This document shows positions 15,638-16,721 of a stretch of DNA of 16,721 nucleotides, in pieces; position 1 is the first letter of the stretch, and each line of letters starts with the position of its first letter. Made by a program: the position numbers and the translations under genes. The stretch comes from Candidatus Omnitrophota bacterium (GTDB lineage Bacteria > Ratteibacteria > UBA8468 > B48-G9 > DSTR01): assembly GCA_023818865.1 (NCBI GenBank), contig JAMWDF010000033.1, positions 1 through 16,721 on the forward strand, read 5' to 3'. A model generated the notes under the pieces. The model was not told the origin of the DNA. It did not search any database and was given only the letters and a program-made list of their open reading frames with translations.

Positions 15638-15646
15638 ACCTCCTTA
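15638..15646 (-). promoter_or_regulatory. Full-length Shine-Dalgarno site of the GH3 gene
   Basis: TAAGGAGGT on the minus strand is fully complementary to the 16S rRNA tail and lies 4-5 nt before the ATG at 15633. This fixes the start and shows that the gene was built for strong translation, despite its premature stop. Confidence 0.8.
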
Positions 15647-15651
15647 GGATA

Positions 15652-16721
15652 TTAGCTCTTTTTTCCCAAGTTTCTGCCAACCCAAACCACCATTTTAGAA
15701 GGCCCTCTATTCGCCCAGAGGTAGTAAGGAATGGCTTTAAATTTTCTTTTCTCAAACTTAGCTTTTGGACACTCGTCTATCCTTTCATAGAGAGATAAGT
15801 CTTTACTCTTCCCACTTAACATATCCCCAGAAACAACATATGTTCCGCTCATAAAATTGGAGTCAAACTTCTCCTTCAACCTTGGATTTGCCAGCCAACA
15901 GTTAAAAAGATTAATTCTGGGATTGTCAACACTTTCTAGGCAATAAACTACAGGACCGCGTTTAATGGCTACGCAACTCCTGGTACTTTCAATCTCTGGA
16001 TGGGCCCGGTACAGAGTCGGTTGAATCTTAAAGTGAAGGTCAATCGCTCTTTCTTTTCTTCTAACCAGATACTTTAGTTGAAGATACTTACCTGGTTCCG
16101 GAGAAAATTCCTGACCATCAGCAGTTACCCGACAGTCTTTAGACCATTTAGGTATCCGGAGAAAAAGTGAAATTCTTTCCTCAGTTTCTGAGGAGACCAA
16201 TAGCCTGACTTTGCCCTTCCAAGGATACTGGGTGTTCTGCACTATTCTTACCTTGTTACCTAAAGGCAGGGGAATAACACTTTCTGATTCCCCGTACAGA
16301 TTTATCCAAATTCCCTCTTTGTTCACTCCATAAAAATACCCGGGCAAACAGGCCAGCATTCTCTGAATGTTAGGGGGACAGCAGGTGGTATCATACCAGG
16401 GTCTTCTCCGGTGCTCCCCTCTTGAAGCCAGCGGGTTGACATAAAAATATTCTCTCCCATTGAGAGAAACACTTGAAAGAAATCCATTGTAAAGAGTGTC
16501 CTCAAACAGGTCCATAAACCGACCTTCTCCGGTAACAAGAAACATCCGGTAGTTCCACATCATAGAAGCGATGGCAGCGCAACTCTCCGCATAAGCGCGT
16601 AAATTAGGTAGTTCATAAGGTAAACCAAACGCCTCGCCTGAATATCTGGACCCGATGCCGCCGGTAATATAAATCTTCCTCTGAGACATGTCCTCCCACA
16701 GGAAAAGCAGTTTTTCAAGGT
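15652..16721 (-). CDS. GH127 (DUF1680) beta-L-arabinofuranosidase-like protein, C-terminal part
   Basis: The last ~356 residues of a GH127-type enzyme (family proteins are usually about 600-650 aa). The reading frame is open to the window edge, so the Met at 16689 is internal. GH127 enzymes remove beta-L-arabinofuranose using a Zn-bound Cys nucleophile. The key motifs are present: KIYITGGIGS, LPNLRAYAESCAAIA (Glu and Cys ligands, codons near 16587-16579), EDTLYNG, EYFYVNPL, and DTTCCPPN with the paired Cys (16383-16378), which give the nucleophile and a zinc ligand. The beta-sandwich C-terminal region follows, with LRIPKWS and an R-G-P-VVYCLE block. There is no way to see a signal peptide. 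It is the upstream gene of an operon with the GH3 gene 18 bp downstream, which fits stepwise trimming of arabinose-containing oligosaccharides. Confidence 0.92.
   Translation of the reverse strand, partial: LEKLLFLWEDMSQRKIYITGGIGSRYSGEAFGLPYELPNLRAYAESCAAIASMMWNYRMFLVTGEGRFMDLFEDTLYNGFLSSVSLNGREYFYVNPLASRGEHRRRPWYDTTCCPPNIQRMLACLPGYFYGVNKEGIWINLYGESESVIPLPLGNKVRIVQNTQYPWKGKVRLLVSSETEERISLFLRIPKWSKDCRVTADGQEFSPEPGKYLQLKYLVRRKERAIDLHFKIQPTLYRAHPEIESTRSCVAIKRGPVVYCLESVDNPRINLFNCWLANPRLKEKFDSNFMSGTYVVSGDMLSGKSKDLSLYERIDECPKAKFEKRKFKAIPYYLWANRGPSKMVVWVGRNLGKKS

Noticed and set aside
1..16721. Insertion sequences, tRNAs, CRISPR arrays or phage genes
   Set aside because: No transposase, direct-repeat array, tRNA-like fold or phage motif was seen; gaps between genes are too short to hold them.

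Overview
This is a gene-dense window (about 97% coding, short gaps, Shine-Dalgarno sites ahead of most genes) from a bacterium, probably uncultured. The flanking housekeeping gene is the end of an archaeal/eukaryote-like (type 3) prolyl-tRNA synthetase, a form found in many bacterial phyla. Most of the rest is a carbohydrate-processing island. The mix of large CBM9-like/GH123-N-like secreted proteins, a leaderless sulfatase, an SGNH hydrolase, GH3 and GH127 recalls polysaccharide-degrading uncultured lineages such as Lentisphaerota/Omnitrophota-type PVC relatives or Armatimonadota. The sequence alone does not fix the phylum.

Layout. 1-1755 (+): end of proS, then a Gfo/Idh/MocA sugar-type oxidoreductase 9 bp later. 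1768-6876 (-): a two-gene unit read leftward, made of a secreted 1172-aa CBM9-like putative glycoside hydrolase and, 3 bp later, a cytoplasmic type I sulfatase. 6877-7011: a divergent control region with two good sigma70-like promoters whose -35 boxes overlap. 7012-11213 (+): a secreted LamG-like protein overlapping (TGATG) a 1132-aa secreted paralogue of the leftward protein. 11215-12432 (-): an SGNH/GDSL-like hydrolase with its own promoter and an inverted repeat over its start. 12588-13507 (+): a WrbA-like flavodoxin and a small three-helix membrane protein with an N-terminal cysteine cluster. 13483-16721 (-): a GH127 beta-L-arabinofuranosidase-like gene (N-terminus outside the window) followed by a GH3 gene that is interrupted by one in-frame TAA at a normally invariant Tyr.

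How it may work together (inference). The three proteins with signal peptides (LamG protein and the two CBM9-like paralogues) would bind or cut a complex glycan outside the cytoplasm. The proteins without signal peptides (sulfatase, GH3, GH127, oxidoreductase) would strip sulfate, arabinofuranose and other end sugars from imported oligosaccharides and oxidise a released sugar. No transporter, SusC/D pair or regulator is present, so uptake and control must be encoded elsewhere.

The points most worth following are the paralogous pair of putative glycoside hydrolases with a shared W-D-N motif, the overlapping divergent promoters between them, the GH3 nonsense codon, and the sulfatase active-site signature C-S-G-S-R in place of C-x-P/A-x-R. 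No RNA gene, CRISPR array, insertion sequence or convincing intrinsic terminator was seen.
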